Assembly: GCA_012064415.1 (NCBI GenBank)
Contig: SSNU01001268.1
Coordinates: 310,001-374,000 of the forward strand
DNA from: Gyrodactylus bullatarudis
Taxonomy: Eukaryota; Platyhelminthes; Monogenea; Gyrodactylidea; Gyrodactylidae
Direction of reading: 5' to 3'
Length of the DNA stretch: 64,000 nucleotides
Shown one piece after another: positions 1-10,760 of this stretch. The notes beneath the pieces were generated by a model. The model had not been told where the DNA came from. It was given only the letters and a program-made list of their open reading frames with translations, and ran no database searches. The position numbers and the translations under genes are program-made. How positions within the stretch are numbered: position 1 is the stretch's first letter; each line of letters begins with the position of its first letter.

Positions 1-544
1 TAAGCTCAAAAATAACCTTGAATATTAATGATCTCTGTTTTAATTTACTTTCTACGTTAATTAATCTTTCATATTTTTATCCGGTTTACATTAAAGTAGG
101 TTATGTTAGATTTTTTTTGTTAAATTCGCAATAAATTATTAAAATAAGAACAAAACATATTAATAATCTTTAAATCTAAGAAATATTTTGGATGTTATTT
201 TTTGAGGCTCTTGTGATCAATAATCACTTCACACGTCTAATATTTTCAGTAAATTCCTTTAAAAGTTATTATCTAGAACCTTTTTTCTCAATCAAAAAAC
301 TTTCAAGTATGTCATTGGTATTGAGTTATAGTTTTTTATGTGTCTATTTTATTGTTTTTCAAAGTTGAAAAAAAATGCATTTCATAATTTTTTTTTCTTA
401 AACGTGTATACTATACAGTGTATACACACCCTTTTCCCATCCTGATATTTTATCATTGGTTGTATTCGACCAAACCTTAACCAATCACAGTATACAACAG
501 GATTTTATAATATGTTATTTTGTAATTGAGTTCATTTAACAAAA
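1..544. other. AT-rich sequence, no gene seen
   Basis: No open frame, RNA gene or clear repeat. The last 120 bases lead directly into the decayed mobile-element gene and could be its flank. Confidence 0.5.
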
Positions 545-2140
545 ATGGATCTTCGTGTCTTTCAATGCCGTAATGATAAAGAAAAATTTTGCTATGTTTG
601 TGGATTTTATTTCGCTAACTGAAGGATGTACATAATCACTGATGAAATATCAAGAAAAATTATGGATTATTTCAACAAACCGGTTAACCCCTGTAGACAT
701 TTTTCTCCTTCCAAGTTGTGTCTTTCATGCTACTCAAAAATTAGTTACCCAAATAGGAGGTCCTACAGAAATAAGATTAAAGTTTGGTCTGAACCCTTCA
801 ATCACGAAGAAGATTGCTACTTTTGCTTGACGCGAATTTGTGCAAATAGAAGGCCATCAACTCAAGTTAGTTTAAGATTTGCATATCCTGTTGTAAGACA
901 TTTATGAACATTGCTATTCCAGAATTATCCAAATTTAAGAACGTGTCGTGATGTTCCTAGACTGCAACAGCCCCTTATCAATGTTCAACAGGATCCAGAA
1001 TCTAGTGGTAACACTATCGAAGAAGAAGATGGAATGACTGTGCGCTTGACCCAGAAAACTCTTGACAAGATCGTTAGAGTATCCAGGCTTTCCAAAAAAA
1101 ATGCAGTTGAGGTTGGACGAATCTTAGTGAGTCATAAAATAAATGGCGGAGGAGTAACATTTTCTCATTATAAAAGTAAAGACCTTATTTTTCATTTGAA
1201 GACAATCTTTCTTTTTATAATAACATAGCCGGATTATTCCACTAGCTTTCATATGAATTTAATCCAAACTCTCTAAGGCTTTTCATAGATTCATCCAAAA
1301 ATAGTCTTAAAGCAGTTCTTCTGGATAATCTGAACGTAATTCTATCTATTCCAATAGCTTATTCTAGAGAAATGCCTGAGAACAGAGAGAGTATTGAGAT
1401 AATTCTTGATAAAATTAGCTATTATGAATATATTTTTTTCATAATCGCTGATTTTCATGTAATAGGCTTTTTAATGGGAATTCAAAGAGGGAACACGTCC
1501 TTCCCATGTTTTCTCTGCTTATGGGAATCAAGAGCTCGAGGTACTCATTATGACCCAAATTTTTTTCCTGTTCCAAGAGGGGTTGGAATGGGCAATAACA
1601 GAATTAATGAGCCCCTTGTTGAGAATAATCGAATTCTTCTTCCAGCTTTGCACATAAAATTAGGAATTTTCAAGCAATTTATGAAAGCACTGGTTTCTAG
1701 AAATTCCCATTCTCTTGAGCACGTTTATGCTAAATTCTCATATATTTCAAGAACTAAAATAGATGAGGGAATACTCACTGGTCCTCAAATCAATGATTTG
1801 ATAAAAGATGAAATCTTCTCTCTTGTTCTTGTAGAAGAAGAACTTCGACCATGGAATTCTTTTAAAATTTTGTGTTTAAATTTTTTTGGGAATAATAGAG
1901 ACCCAAATTCTAGAATATTAGTTGAAGAGCTTCTGGTATCTTATGCAGAGTTGGGTTGCCTCATGAACTTGGAGTTACATTTTCTTCGTTTTCATTTTGA
2001 TTTTTTTCATCAAGCTTCACTTAATACTATCTCAGATGAACAAGGTGAAAAAATGCACCAAATGATGAGGAAAGATATCCAGTAATAAATGTGGAACATT
2101 GTCTTTCAGACTACTGTTGGTTTATAAAAAATACAGATTA
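545..2140 (+). pseudogene. Decayed repeat-borne protein gene of an arthropod-wide family
   Basis: Several broken frames keep, in order, landmarks of a protein family I know as highly repeated in aphids, copepods and other arthropods. Its biochemical role is unknown to me. Seen in order: FCYVCG (about 583-602), C-x2-C in LCLSC, a W-x-EP-x-NH-x-x-DCYFC block (about 786-825), FEDNLSFYNNIAGLFH (about 1194-1242), LRLFIDSSKNSLKAVLL (1273-1323), PCFLCLWESRAR, LLPALHIKLGIFKQFMKAL (1639-1692), GPQINDLI, a degraded SDEQGEKMHQ, and DYCWFIKN after 2110. The copy is broken by stops (about 622, 1243, 2083) and at least three frame changes, so it cannot make the full protein. The 1372-2085 stretch alone is open for 237 codons. 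Family identity is from memory of the motifs; the decay is read directly. Confidence 0.75.
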
Positions 2141-2942
2141 AAGATAGAGAATATTGTTGCTCCCCCAAAATTTGTTTTATACTCAATCGAATAACATTGT
2201 AAAAACATTAATAGCAATTGTAGAAGAAATTCTGAACATTTAAATTTTATATAACAATTTTACTATATTTTATAATACAAGAAATGTAAATAAGAAAATC
2301 AGACAAAACTTCAGTGTTAATATTTTTGTTTTGTGAAATATACAAATCATTGTGATTGTCTATACTGATTTAATCATTTATTATGAATCCTTCAGTTTTA
2401 TACGAAATTATTGTGCTAATCAAAATGAACCAATCAGAATGGAGAAAAAATAAATCGAGAAAAATTGAGTGAAATCACTAATGAAAAAACCTTGAATAAC
2501 TTCTGAATCAGAAAAGATAAATGGTCATGCAAGGTATCATTGGATAGAAGAATAAATTTTACATTCTTTCCCCCATTAAAACCTAAGATTTTATCAAAAT
2601 AAGATAGCCTGTTGAAAGGTTAAAACAAAAAAGTGCATGACATTTTTCGCTAATTTTTCATCATTTTTCAACTTTAAGACCGATTTTGAAGATGATCCAT
2701 TCCAAGAGCACGTTTGGACTTATCTTATAGAAAATTTTACGCTCTTTCAAATGATATCAAATTTTACTCTGAAATGTCTAAGGATCAAGTCAAAAAATTA
2801 GTTTATTAAAGTGCCGATTATGAAAATTGTGCTATTTCGGTTTTTCACGAGCTGCGCAAAAATTGAGCAGCTTAGAAAATCTTTGGAAGCAGATTCGGAA
2901 TCTGCATAAAATTTTACACAACCATCAGTTTGTCGCAAAAAT
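2141..2942. other. AT-rich gap between two mobile-element remnants
   Basis: No gene seen. The part from about 2640 to 2940 is richer in mixed bases and may be flank or 3-prime tail of the reverse transcriptase copy on the minus strand, but I see no motif proving it. Confidence 0.4.
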
Positions 2943-3830
2943 TTATCGCAAAATTTTTTTTGAATTTCCCCCAGCGAGAGATTTATAAGCTTTTAATTTC
3001 AATTTAGTTGATTTTGAAAATTTTTGTATGATCTTCAAAAAGTAAAATATTTTTGAAAAATTTGAAAACGGGTTTATATTTAGTTTTAAATCAATACTGA
3101 AACCCTGATCTGAAGTAAAGTAGAAGCGATTCCATGAGGGTTGCAGGGAGTCCCAATGGGAGTAATAATTTACATTCATATAGAGCCCCATGGTCTCAAG
3201 GGAATCTTTGAGAGAGTAGAAGTAGTTGTTTATTTTCAATATATCAAGGGAATTTTTCACCTTGAAGACGAATTTTATATCGTCGGCAAATTTAAAGAGG
3301 ACACCCTCAATATCCTCTGGGAGCTGAATATCAGCGAAACAAAGATTAAAGATAAGAGGGCCAATAGTTGAACCTTGAGGAACTCCCGAATTAATGAGTT
3401 CTTTCATACTGGTAAAGGTGTTAAAAGCCACATACTGTCTTCTATTGACCAATAAGTTTAAGGTCAGGTTAATGATATATGGGTCTATGTTTTTTTCCAT
3501 AAGTTTACGTCTTATGAATGAAAATTTTAATTTATCAAAAGCTTTAGAAATGTCAATATAATGAACAATAAAAAATTCTTTAGCTTTTAATAAGGGTTTA
3601 GCATAATTTAGAAATTCCAGCATATTAGTTGAGGTATTTTTCCTTGGTAAAAACCCATGTTGGGAATTATCATGGAAGGGTGAAGGTAGATTCAGGGAAA
3701 TTTCCCTAGTGACATATCTATCGATTAAGGAAAGGAAAATATTAATATCAAAGTTTATTTTCAAGATTTTTCATGCTCAGTGGACGAATTCAATAGGGTT
3801 TAGTGGTACTGATCGAATCAAGAGGAAATT
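2943..3830 (-). pseudogene. Non-LTR retrotransposon reverse transcriptase fragment
   Basis: A 273-codon open frame (2943-3764, read leftward) carries the ordered reverse transcriptase motifs. These are QHGFLPRKNTSTN (fingers), YIDISKAFD (motif A, one catalytic Asp), SGVPQGSTIGPLIFN (motif B), and KFADDIK (motif C, FADD in place of the usual YADD). Just upstream, at about 3780-3830, an interrupted stretch like SVPLNPIEFVH resembles the start of the domain but contains stops. There is no endonuclease domain, no upstream ORF and no poly-A boundary, so this is a 5-prime truncated, inactive copy. The class (jockey/CR1-like non-LTR) is inferred from the motif B and A wording, not from a tree. Confidence 0.8.
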
Positions 3831-4248
3831 CTCTTTAAATTGAGACAAAAAACTAAAAAAAATTGAAATTTCGGCCAAATTATCTTTCTAAAAACTTGTT
3901 CTACTTTTAGGTAGATCTATGATGAGAAAAATCTATTTTTCATAGGAAAATTGGGGTGTGCGATTTCTCATACACCAAAACTGGGGCACAACTGTAATAC
4001 CAATTTTGAATTCGAACGTAGAACTCCCAAAGAATTTTGTAGATTGAATATTTTTTAAACTTACCACAATCATTCATTCATAAATCATTAAAAAGATGAG
4101 TAAATCTAATTTAAAAATTTATTCTAATATTCTTATAATTCTTGAAGAAAGTTGCAAATAACCATCACAAAACATATTTTCCTTCCTATAGTTTACAAGG
4201 AATATCAGTTCACCAATCATTTCCCTAGGCTTAATATCATTGGCCGAG
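3831..4248. other. Upstream flank of the first secreted LRR-like gene
   Basis: No ORF. The last 50 bases hold an ATTGG box (4238-4242) and run into a TATA-like sequence. Confidence 0.4.
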
Positions 4249-4256
4249 TATATAAT
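4249..4256 (+). promoter_or_regulatory. Candidate TATA box of the first LRR-like gene
   Basis: TATATAAT lies 54 bases before the ATG at 4310, with an ATTGG (reverse CCAAT) at 4238-4242 just upstream. The spacing would put transcription start near 4280, a short leader. Position and wording only; no transcript evidence. Confidence 0.4.
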
Positions 4257-4309
4257 CTGTTTCACATTACAAAATTCGAAGGGAGGACTGCATGAATTGA
4301 ACTTGGATT

Positions 4310-5782
4310 ATGCATAAATATTTTTGTGTTTTACTCATTATTTATCAAATCTCTGCAAATTGTGATTATAATATTGAGAGAAAGAGTTTATTTTGTAACA
4401 AAATGTCCATACTAGACGTCATGAAATATCAGATAAATCAGACAATTGAGGAGATTCACCTAAATCTGTCAAACGAAAATGAAACAGTGAAAATATCTTT
4501 TAAAGAATTTGCAAGTAAATTTCTTCCCGAAGTTCATTCGCTGAGAATTCACTCAAACATATGCCCCTTTAATGATCACATGGATTTTATTGAAGTTCCT
4601 AGGAAGTTGGAAAACATCAACTTTCAGTTAGCCATAAAGCCAGAACCCGAAGTTGATGGTCTCAAAGACAATCTTAGGGATTTCAGCTTTAGTTTTACTG
4701 ATGAAGAAGTAAATGAGGATGTAAGCCTGGAGGATTATGAAATATCTAACAATTCAAAATTGAAACATTTAAAATTTGAGAATATATGCTGCGAAAAAAT
4801 GCCTTCCTTTGGGGATTTATCCAGTTTAAGGAATCTTTATATTGATTGCCAAACTGCGGATTCCATTTATTTGACAAGTAATCTAACTCTCTATAAGAAT
4901 GCCTTATTTTCGAATAATTACAGTTTTGTCTATCGAACGGAAAACCTAATTGAAACTAAACTTTTTGTCATGAACAAAATTGTTCTTGAAGATTTACCAA
5001 GATTGATTGAAATTTATTTAACATTCTTAATCAACTCTGAGCCATCATCCCTAAAAAAATTGAAAAACTTGAAGAGTGCAACCTTTGAAGGGTTCCCGAG
5101 TAATGTTCAGTTTTTATTTTGTCGTAACCTTCAAGCTAATTGTCTCCATGATATAAGCTTCAAATTCGACAATGAATATTTTGCTGAATGTCCAGAGTTG
5201 TTCCTCTGCAAGGAAAAAGAGTTGACAAGGAAATCTGTCTCGATTGAGAGCAATAATTTCAGTTCTAACCTGGAAAAATTTCCAAGTGAGAATAGTATCA
5301 CTTCTGTGAGTGTTGTCAAAGGAACAACGGGTTTTGAGTTTCTCACTAAATTTAAGTACTTGCAAGATTTTGATGGCGACTTTGCCAGTTCAGCGGCAAA
5401 CTTCAACTTCACTCGGTTGATTTTCGATCCCAGAGTGTTGAAATCTTTCAATTCGAGATTAGTTAATTGTACCAAGAGAGAAATTGAAAATCAGCTGGAA
5501 TTTAAAAATCATCTCTGTGACAATGGAATGAGAACAAAATTTGGTTTACATTGTGATGAGCAGAGCTGTCAAGATATCTTACCAGGCTTAGTTGATGAAA
5601 AGATTCTGACTGAAAATGAAATGAAAAACTTTTGTACAGATTCGTATTTTGTGTGTCCTGAAAGTTTCCCGGCCTCATCTTCAATATCAGTATTCAGTGC
5701 AAATAGAAAAATGAACAAGTTGAAAAAAATATTCATGGTTTTTGGAATTTCATTTATTTTAAAATATACATCCATTTATTAA
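4310..5782 (+). CDS. Secreted cysteine-rich LRR-like protein, paralogue 1 (490 aa, intronless)
   Basis: Starts at the first ATG, which gives a signal peptide (hydrophobic residues 4-16, then a short polar step to Asn-Cys). The body has many leucine-spaced short repeats, for example around residues 155-180 and 225-255, looking like degenerate leucine-rich repeats without a strict consensus. Cysteine landmarks are ICPF (about 84), ICCEKMP (about 160), CPELFLC (about 300) and HCDEQSC (about 416). It ends with a basic stretch and a hydrophobic IFMVFGISFIL, suggesting a GPI signal or a membrane anchor. It shares all of these landmarks, in order, with the gene at 10761. Function unknown; a cell-surface or secreted binding protein is my inference. 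No intron, unlike most genes in the window. Confidence 0.8.
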   Translation: MHKYFCVLLIIYQISANCDYNIERKSLFCNKMSILDVMKYQINQTIEEIHLNLSNENETVKISFKEFASKFLPEVHSLRIHSNICPFNDHMDFIEVPRKLENINFQLAIKPEPEVDGLKDNLRDFSFSFTDEEVNEDVSLEDYEISNNSKLKHLKFENICCEKMPSFGDLSSLRNLYIDCQTADSIYLTSNLTLYKNALFSNNYSFVYRTENLIETKLFVMNKIVLEDLPRLIEIYLTFLINSEPSSLKKLKNLKSATFEGFPSNVQFLFCRNLQANCLHDISFKFDNEYFAECPELFLCKEKELTRKSVSIESNNFSSNLEKFPSENSITSVSVVKGTTGFEFLTKFKYLQDFDGDFASSAANFNFTRLIFDPRVLKSFNSRLVNCTKREIENQLEFKNHLCDNGMRTKFGLHCDEQSCQDILPGLVDEKILTENEMKNFCTDSYFVCPESFPASSSISVFSANRKMNKLKKIFMVFGISFILKYTSIY

Positions 5783-6419
5783 ACAAGATAAATGTTCTTT
5801 ATACATTTTTGCCAGCATTCATCTTCTGTTTGAAATCACTACATTATTTTACTTCAATAGTCGCTAAAAGACTCTAAGATTAATTTACTACCATCGGCTG
5901 AGAGAAATTTTTTTGCCGAAAAGGTAAATTTAAGATTGAATAAATTCCACTATCACTGAAAACATATCTATTAATCTAAGCTGGCAAGGTTCTTCAGTCT
6001 GGTAGTATTTCTTATCGATATTGATTGGAAATGAAAAAAAAATCAATGATACATGTATAAAATTTGAAATTTTGACAACGTGTCCGTCAGGTTTAAAGTA
6101 TAGAATTCTAATAATATGATAGATATTCATTTTCTAAACTTGAAATTTATGTTTCATCGAATTCAAGGCCTTAGTTTTAATCGAAAAAAAACTTCCCGGT
6201 TTATTGCATTAAAGGGCTTATTTGCGAAAAATTCTCCACAACTAATCACTAGACATTTTCTTGTATGACTTAGATAGTACACTACTGTATCTTTTCAAGA
6301 TTTTGATGGCCATATTCAATTCCCTGAGTCGCATTCAAACAAAAAGGAAGTTTTATTATAAAAATGAAATTACTACAAGATTAAGAAAATCACTCAATCT
6401 TTGATCGATAACTCCTGAG
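5783..6419. other. No gene seen
   Basis: AT-rich sequence after the first LRR-like gene. No clear AATAAA close to the stop codon. Short open frames here have no composition or motif supporting them. Confidence 0.4.
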
Positions 6420-6960
6420 CTAAAAATCATTCTATAAAGCCTTGCTAAGTGATTACCGGTGAGATGAGATAAATTTAAAACTTTTCTAAAACTCTTAATT
6501 ATTGATTCTGATTTTAAAATCTTTCATGTCACAAGTCAAGAAATAAAGAGAATTAGCTTGTTTTCTGGAGTCGTCTGTACTCTGTGATATTATTCTTTCA
6601 TTAGAGGGGTATGATTGCAGCGAAATGTTTGGTGTCAAGTCAAATCAGAAAACAACGAAACAAATGAAACAGCTGCAAAGAATTTAGTTATCGAATGGAA
6701 TCTTAACCTCAGAAATGAAGCAGCATCCTTAAGTTCAAAACCAAATGTAAAACCTCAACTTTCTGATTGGAAAGATCATATCAGATGTCTTGATGGACTG
6801 CATAATATCACAGAGTAACGATGACTCCAGATGACAAGCTAATTCTCTTTATAAAGAGGACTAGGAGTTTCAGAAGAAAATTAGAAAATATTAACATTGA
6901 TTTAATATAGAGAATTAGTTTTAAACCTCAACAAGGCTTTGTGGAATGATTACCAAATAC
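6420..6960. repeat. Foldback inverted repeat
   Basis: Positions 6548-6593 and 6802-6848 are near-perfect reverse complements (about 46 bp, both containing GAGAATTAGCTTG and ACTCTGTGATATTA in opposite sense). Similarity continues outward more weakly, for instance AATCATTC with AAAGCCTTG in the left arm near 6426 and its complement near 6945. The loop is about 208 bp and carries only a random-looking 67-codon frame. Read as a MITE-like or foldback element; no target duplication identified. Confidence 0.65.
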
Positions 6961-7944
6961 ACATGGACAATTTCAAACAAATTTAACAATCCTTTTACCA
7001 ATACTCTTCAGGCCTATAAAAATTTGAAACGAAATTCATGATTTGAGAAATAGGGCTTTACAAATATGCTTCAACTAAAGACAAATGATAGAGTATTACT
7101 ACGGTTATATAAAAACTAATTGAAAAATCACTAAAAAAAATTAGATTTACCCTTTTTTCTAGACTTTCAATGAAAATTGCAGAGAAAGATGCAAGAATCT
7201 TAATATTCTGGAAACAAATAGGAGCTTGATTAGATCATAATGAACCATAATGTGTAAATTTCTGAACTGGATTCTAGCTTCAGGATAGAAAATCTTTTCA
7301 TTGAATTATCCAGATTCTATACAGCTACGAGGAAGGAATTCGACCGATCCTACTCTTCATTTTTGTATTGCTTCAATGAATTATGTAATTTTGAAAATAA
7401 CACTTCATAATTAGGATTGATATAAAGTCAGGAATCTATGATAAGGTTTTTTTGGTGACTAGGGCTTCAGTCCTTTTATATCTCTAGTTGAGTGGGTGGA
7501 AGTAACACATCTTGCCTTAGAGATAAGACTCAGCGTGTATATGTTACAGCGAAAGTGGGAAACCAGTGAAAACTCATCAAAATTTCATCGATTTTCAAGT
7601 AGGGAAAATGATCAAAAATCAAAATTTAAACGATGATGGGGTGATTCTCGAAATCTGATATTTGATTTCTTTGTCTAATCGTGATCATAAAAATCAACTT
7701 TTGATAAATCTCTCACGTTGAAATCAGCAAAAATTTTCAACTCAGAGTTTAATTTGAATTAGAGTATCTTGAAGATAATCGAAAACTAGGCATTTCTTCC
7801 AATAAAACTAAACATTATCGAGTTTGTTCTGATATACAAAATTTCAATTGAAAATAAAAATTTTGTATTACCCTCATATACATACTCCTTTTTATCAAGG
7901 CTTATTCAATGATTTAGACCTTTTTTAAGAGTGGGTTTTCTTTC
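6961..7944. other. Gene-free, contains one copy of a dispersed repeat
   Basis: No gene seen. Positions about 7580-7750 carry a copy of the CTCTCAC/AAATCA dispersed repeat listed separately. Confidence 0.4.
7580..7750. repeat. Dispersed repeat, copy a
   Basis: Shares with 17205-17385 the ordered words TCATCGATTTT, AAAATGATCAAAA, TTGATTTCTTTGTCTAAT (or the near form), a TCTC-AC/GTTGAAATCAG block and AACTC. Shorter matches to the second half occur at 13255-13325, 41850-41910 and 42205-42275. No coding content; origin unknown. Confidence 0.6.
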
Positions 7945-8269
7945 TCACGTAAAAAAGTTTATAAGCTTCCCTAACCCTGAGATACTCGATTTTCCTCAAA
8001 AATTACAAAATTACGCATCATTATTAAATTTGATTGTACAACTCACCTGTTCTCTGGATTTCATTATTAGATTTTTGTTTCTTCAACCAAAAGATATGCT
8101 CAACTGATTGGATTCGTTGTAAATTCTTGTCAATTTTATTATTCCTTCCATCACACTCGTGGATTATTTCAGCCTCAAAGATTAGTTCGCAATCTTTCTC
8201 TTTTTGAAGATATTTGAAATTTTTTTCAATTATCTCCCGTGATAATTCTAATCCACTCTCATCACTCAT
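7945..8269 (-). CDS. Tentative small coiled-coil protein, two exons
   Basis: Exon 1 (8047-8269) begins with ATG and is open for 74 codons, very rich in Glu, Lys, Ile and Leu (LSREIIEKNFKYLQKEKDCE near the start), typical of a short coiled coil. It ends exactly in a strong donor, ACAG|GTGAGT. The best next exon by phase is 7945-7976 after a TCTCAG acceptor (intron 7977-8046, 70 nt), giving a total of 84 residues ending in a short hydrophobic tail. I do not recognise the family. The first exon is the better supported part; the second exon is a guess and a more distant one may exist. Confidence 0.4.
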
Positions 8270-10678
8270 TTCCAATTATTGTTATTGTTAGTCCTTGTTT
8301 TCTTCTTATCTAATTTCAATTCACTAGAATATATGTCTCATCTCTTTGGCAAAAAAACCAGCAAAAGAAAGATCTAAAGGGAGAAAAAGAACACACAGTC
8401 TTTTATTTCTTAATTCATAAATTTAATAAGGCTAAACTTACATGAGTAATAAATTATTATTGGTGTTAGCTTGAAGATGAATTTAAAAAATGCATGCTAC
8501 ATAATACATGTATTTTATGCATATATATTTATAAGTTAATAAACATGTATAATATATTGAGTGAGTGAACAGGATCTTGTTTCCAATTGGACAGTTGAGT
8601 AATTGTGATCATTTTAAGAGAGATTGTGAGAGTTACCTCTAGCAACGAAGTTGTATACATTTAATTTTGACTAATTGAATCTCTAAATTGAGAATACAGA
8701 TTTGGCTTTGAAATATCTCTCAGCTTCAATAACTCGAGATAGATCCAATTAAATTTCTATTCAAAAGACTAAGAATAGAATATCACTTAATCATATATTT
8801 CATTAGAGAATCAAATTTGCCACATTTTGCCAATTATTTCGAAAGAATTCGGTCATTTTGAATGAGCTTTGTATGTATCCATGTACCAAAAGATCAGAAA
8901 TTTTAATCCAACTATATGGCACACGCGAATAGAAAAATGCTTATCTTATTTCTTATTATTTTATTTCTTAGAACAAGAAAAATCAGTTTTTAGAAAAAAA
9001 TGTACTTGAGCTCGAGTTAAAAATAAAGAGTTCAGAAATCGAATTTTTTCATTAATTTTTAGGGCTTCCTCCATGTAATATTCAAAGATGAAACATTTAT
9101 TCACGCTTATTTATTCATAATAATTTATGTAAGAGTAATACAGATTTTTAATTTACCCGAAAAATTTTCCATGCCTTAATCAAAAAATGATTTTTAACCG
9201 AAAAAATTTTGAAAATCAAAATGAAAAATTCTTCTATTCTAACATTATTCCTAAATCATCATCTCCTAGGAAATTCTCTCAATATGTGTAAAAAGACTCA
9301 ATTTTTAATATACAAAATGTTGAAATAACTATTCAAAAATCTTAATTTTGGCCTCTCTAAAAAAGTGAAATTCATTGAAAAAATCCAAAAAGCAAAACGA
9401 ATTTCTTCTCAAGAATAAGCTTGTATTGAATGGATTTAAAACACAAATCGAAACATTAAATTTATCATATTTTCATCGAATGTGTTCCGGATCTCAAATT
9501 TTTTATTAAAGAAGCATACCAATTATCTCGAATTGAACAAATAAAGTGTATGAAATTGTTTAAAAAAGGCTAATTTTAAATTCTTGAAGCTAAACGATTT
9601 AATAGAAGATGCTTGATTATTTCCATCCAGAATATTGTCAAATACGGTTGAATCAAATACTATATTTATTTTGGTTTTATTTTTGGAGCCCAATATTCTT
9701 CCTCTTTTTATCTTTGTTTACAAAATGAACATAATTTTTCCTTAAAACAATAAAATGGAATCGATCTGGAAAAAAGATACAGCTTACACAAAAATATGCA
9801 AGGGAATATACCCAATAATAATATAAGATAAATCAAATGTTGCATCTTTTTGATTGATGGGAGTTCATTTGACATATATATCTGATTTAAAAACATCTAC
9901 ATTATTTTGAGGTTGAAACAAATAATAATTCGTTATGTTACTTGAAAGTAATTATGAGAATATAATTTTATTTATTGAGGTGAATATTTGTAAAATTCTG
10001 TGAACTCGAATAACAAACATACAGGCCAAGTGTAATTTAGATCAAAAGACTTAGCCATGATTCATGGCCCATGAAAAATTAATTTTGATGGAAGAAAATT
10101 CTAAAATTTAATCGATTAAACTTGATTCAATTGACCAATATAATGTCGGATCATAAAATCAAGAAGAAAAATTTGGCTCATCTAGAGCTTAAATTGACAA
10201 TAGATCCTGGAATTATTTTTCCCAACTAGCTGGTTACGACTTCAAAGGAACTAAAAAAGATCAAACTAACCATAATCGAAGAAGTAATGTAGAGTAGAAC
10301 ACGGCGTAATCTTACTGAAAAAAATTTGCCAATTTTTTCCCAAATTTTTTTAAATTTCTGTCCGATTTCGGCAGCTCTATACCATTTTCAGATCGTTTTC
10401 AGATAAGTTTACAGATGAATTTTGAAAAAAATCCAATTTGATTTCATATTTTTCAATAAAAAAACAAACTTTTCCAAATAGATTTCCTATTGTAGTCAAA
10501 AAATAATTTAAGGGGAGGGGATTTTTACAACTGGATTTCTTTAGTAATACAAGATTTTCTCAATGAATTTTAATATATTTTATTCACGTTTCTACTCTCA
10601 AGTAAAAACATAGATAAACTCATGATTAACTGTTGACCAATGGAAGTAAATGAGAATTATGATTGGTTCATACTGTAG
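8270..10678. other. 2.4 kb AT-rich, gene-free
   Basis: No convincing ORF, RNA gene or structured repeat. The open frame at 9708-9896 (minus) starts inside simple AT-rich sequence and has no support. Confidence 0.4.
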
Positions 10679-10690
10679 GATATATTTTTC
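10679..10690 (+). promoter_or_regulatory. Candidate TATA region of the second LRR-like gene
   Basis: GATATATTTTT about 75 bases before the ATG at 10761, with GACCAATGG (10635-10643, a CCAAT box) upstream. This is the same arrangement as at the first paralogue (CCAAT-type box, then TATA), though the sequences are not closely alignable. Confidence 0.3.
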
Positions 10691-10760
10691 AAATATTAAT
10701 TTTGAATTTTCACACCAATTCTATGTTGGTCAATAGTCATTTGAGATTACATGGACGTCA

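Noticed and set aside
3141..3371. 76-codon plus-strand frame
   Set aside because: Antisense shadow of the reverse transcriptase frame; no independent motif.
6615..6818. 67-codon plus-strand frame in the loop of a foldback
   Set aside because: Partly made of an inverted-repeat arm, no motif and no splice context.
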